Origin: Candidatus Gastranaerophilales bacterium
Lineage (GTDB): Bacteria; Cyanobacteriota; Vampirovibrionia; Gastranaerophilales; Gastranaerophilaceae
Assembly: GCA_944323495.1 (NCBI GenBank)
Contig: CALUSZ010000172.1
Span: 1 to 6,268 of the forward strand
DNA: 6,268 nucleotides
Direction: 5' to 3'
Below the pieces are notes generated by a model. The model saw only the letters and a program-made list of their open reading frames with translations, had not been told where the DNA came from and made no database searches. The position numbers and the translations under genes are program-made. Numbering within the stretch: the stretch's first letter is position 1; each line of letters starts with the position of its first letter. Positions 6,045-6,268 of the stretch are shown here, one piece after another.

Positions 6045-6268
6045 ATGTCAATAAGTATGGAATTGATGATAGTAATTATCGTGAATGTATTGACCGCCGG
6101 AATCTTTCTCGGCGGTCTTGCTATGAGTATTAAATTTATTGAACAGCAGATAAAACGTTTAGAAGAAAAACAGGATAAACACAATAATCTTATTGAGCGA
6201 ATGGTTAAAGTTGAAGAAAGCACAAAATCCGCTCATAAAAGAATTGATAATTTTGAAGGAAAAGATGC
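6045..6268 (+). CDS. Membrane-anchored coiled-coil protein, holin/lysis-associated candidate (3' end outside window)
   Basis: The visible part is 74 codons from ATG 6045, with AAAGGAG (6031-6037) 7 nt upstream; the frame is open to the window edge. Residues 7-29 (LMIVIIVNVLTAGIFLGGLAMSI) form one hydrophobic membrane-spanning segment. Residues 30-74 are highly charged with heptad-like spacing (IKRLEEKQDKHNNLIERM), predicting a coiled coil. One N-terminal membrane helix followed by a coiled coil is the layout of many small phage lysis-region proteins: some holin-like proteins, and spanin inner-membrane subunits. XhlA-type haemolysin-like proteins have the reverse order. Position after the fibre and DUF1353 genes fits a lysis or membrane role, but no family is recognised with confidence and other membrane-tethered roles remain possible. 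Confidence 0.75.
   Translation, partial: MSISMELMIVIIVNVLTAGIFLGGLAMSIKFIEQQIKRLEEKQDKHNNLIERMVKVEESTKSAHKRIDNFEGKD

Noticed and set aside
6092..6117. Inverted repeat GACCGCC ... GGCGGTC inside the last gene
   Set aside because: It lies in the codons of the membrane helix (Thr-Ala-Gly ... Gly-Gly-Leu), has a 12-nt loop and no T-run after it, so it is more likely a by-product of GC-rich Gly/Ala codons than a terminator.
5930..6133. A 67-codon + strand frame overlapping the DUF1353 and membrane-protein genes
   Set aside because: It lies in another frame across two better-supported genes with clear ribosome binding sites, and its product shows no recognisable features.

Overview
The window reads as part of the late (structural) module of a tailed phage or prophage of an AT-rich bacterium, with one extra gene inserted against the direction of transcription. 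Evidence for a phage is the gene content: a very large glycine-rich virion-type protein, a small coiled-coil protein, a baseplate/tail-fibre-like protein, a DUF1353 protein and a short membrane-anchored coiled-coil protein, all on the + strand, tightly packed, each with a purine-rich ribosome binding site where one can be seen. Every stop codon seen is TAA or TAG, and the reading frames stay open under the standard code. The style resembles phages of low-GC gut bacteria (Firmicutes or Gastranaerophilales-like hosts), but the sequence alone does not fix the host. The order (large internal protein, then tail fibre, then a membrane protein) recalls podovirus late regions; that is an inference.

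Layout. Positions 1-2563 hold a large protein whose true start may lie outside the window. Positions 2560-3246 hold a DUF3800 gene on the minus strand, sharing the stop-codon palindrome CTAG with the large gene. Positions 3247-3376 are the only sizeable non-coding gap. It contains a near-consensus minus-strand promoter (TTGAAA-16-TATAAT), a roughly 60-nt GC-rich structured leader, and a hairpin plus U-tract between that promoter and the DUF3800 start codon. From 3377 the + strand operon resumes: a small coiled-coil protein, a tail-fibre/baseplate protein overlapping it by 1 nt, DUF1353, and a transmembrane/coiled-coil protein cut by the window edge.

The most interesting element is the DUF3800 unit: a self-contained cassette (promoter, structured RNA, terminator-like hairpin, protein gene) placed antisense within a phage structural operon. 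Structured RNAs upstream of DUF3800 genes are a recognised but functionally unexplained theme, so this looks like an RNA-plus-protein system of unknown role, perhaps a phage-carried accessory (moron) gene for defence or inter-phage competition. Several perfect inverted repeats between or within the + strand genes (5451-5468, 5518-5534, 5949-6014) are further unexplained structure.
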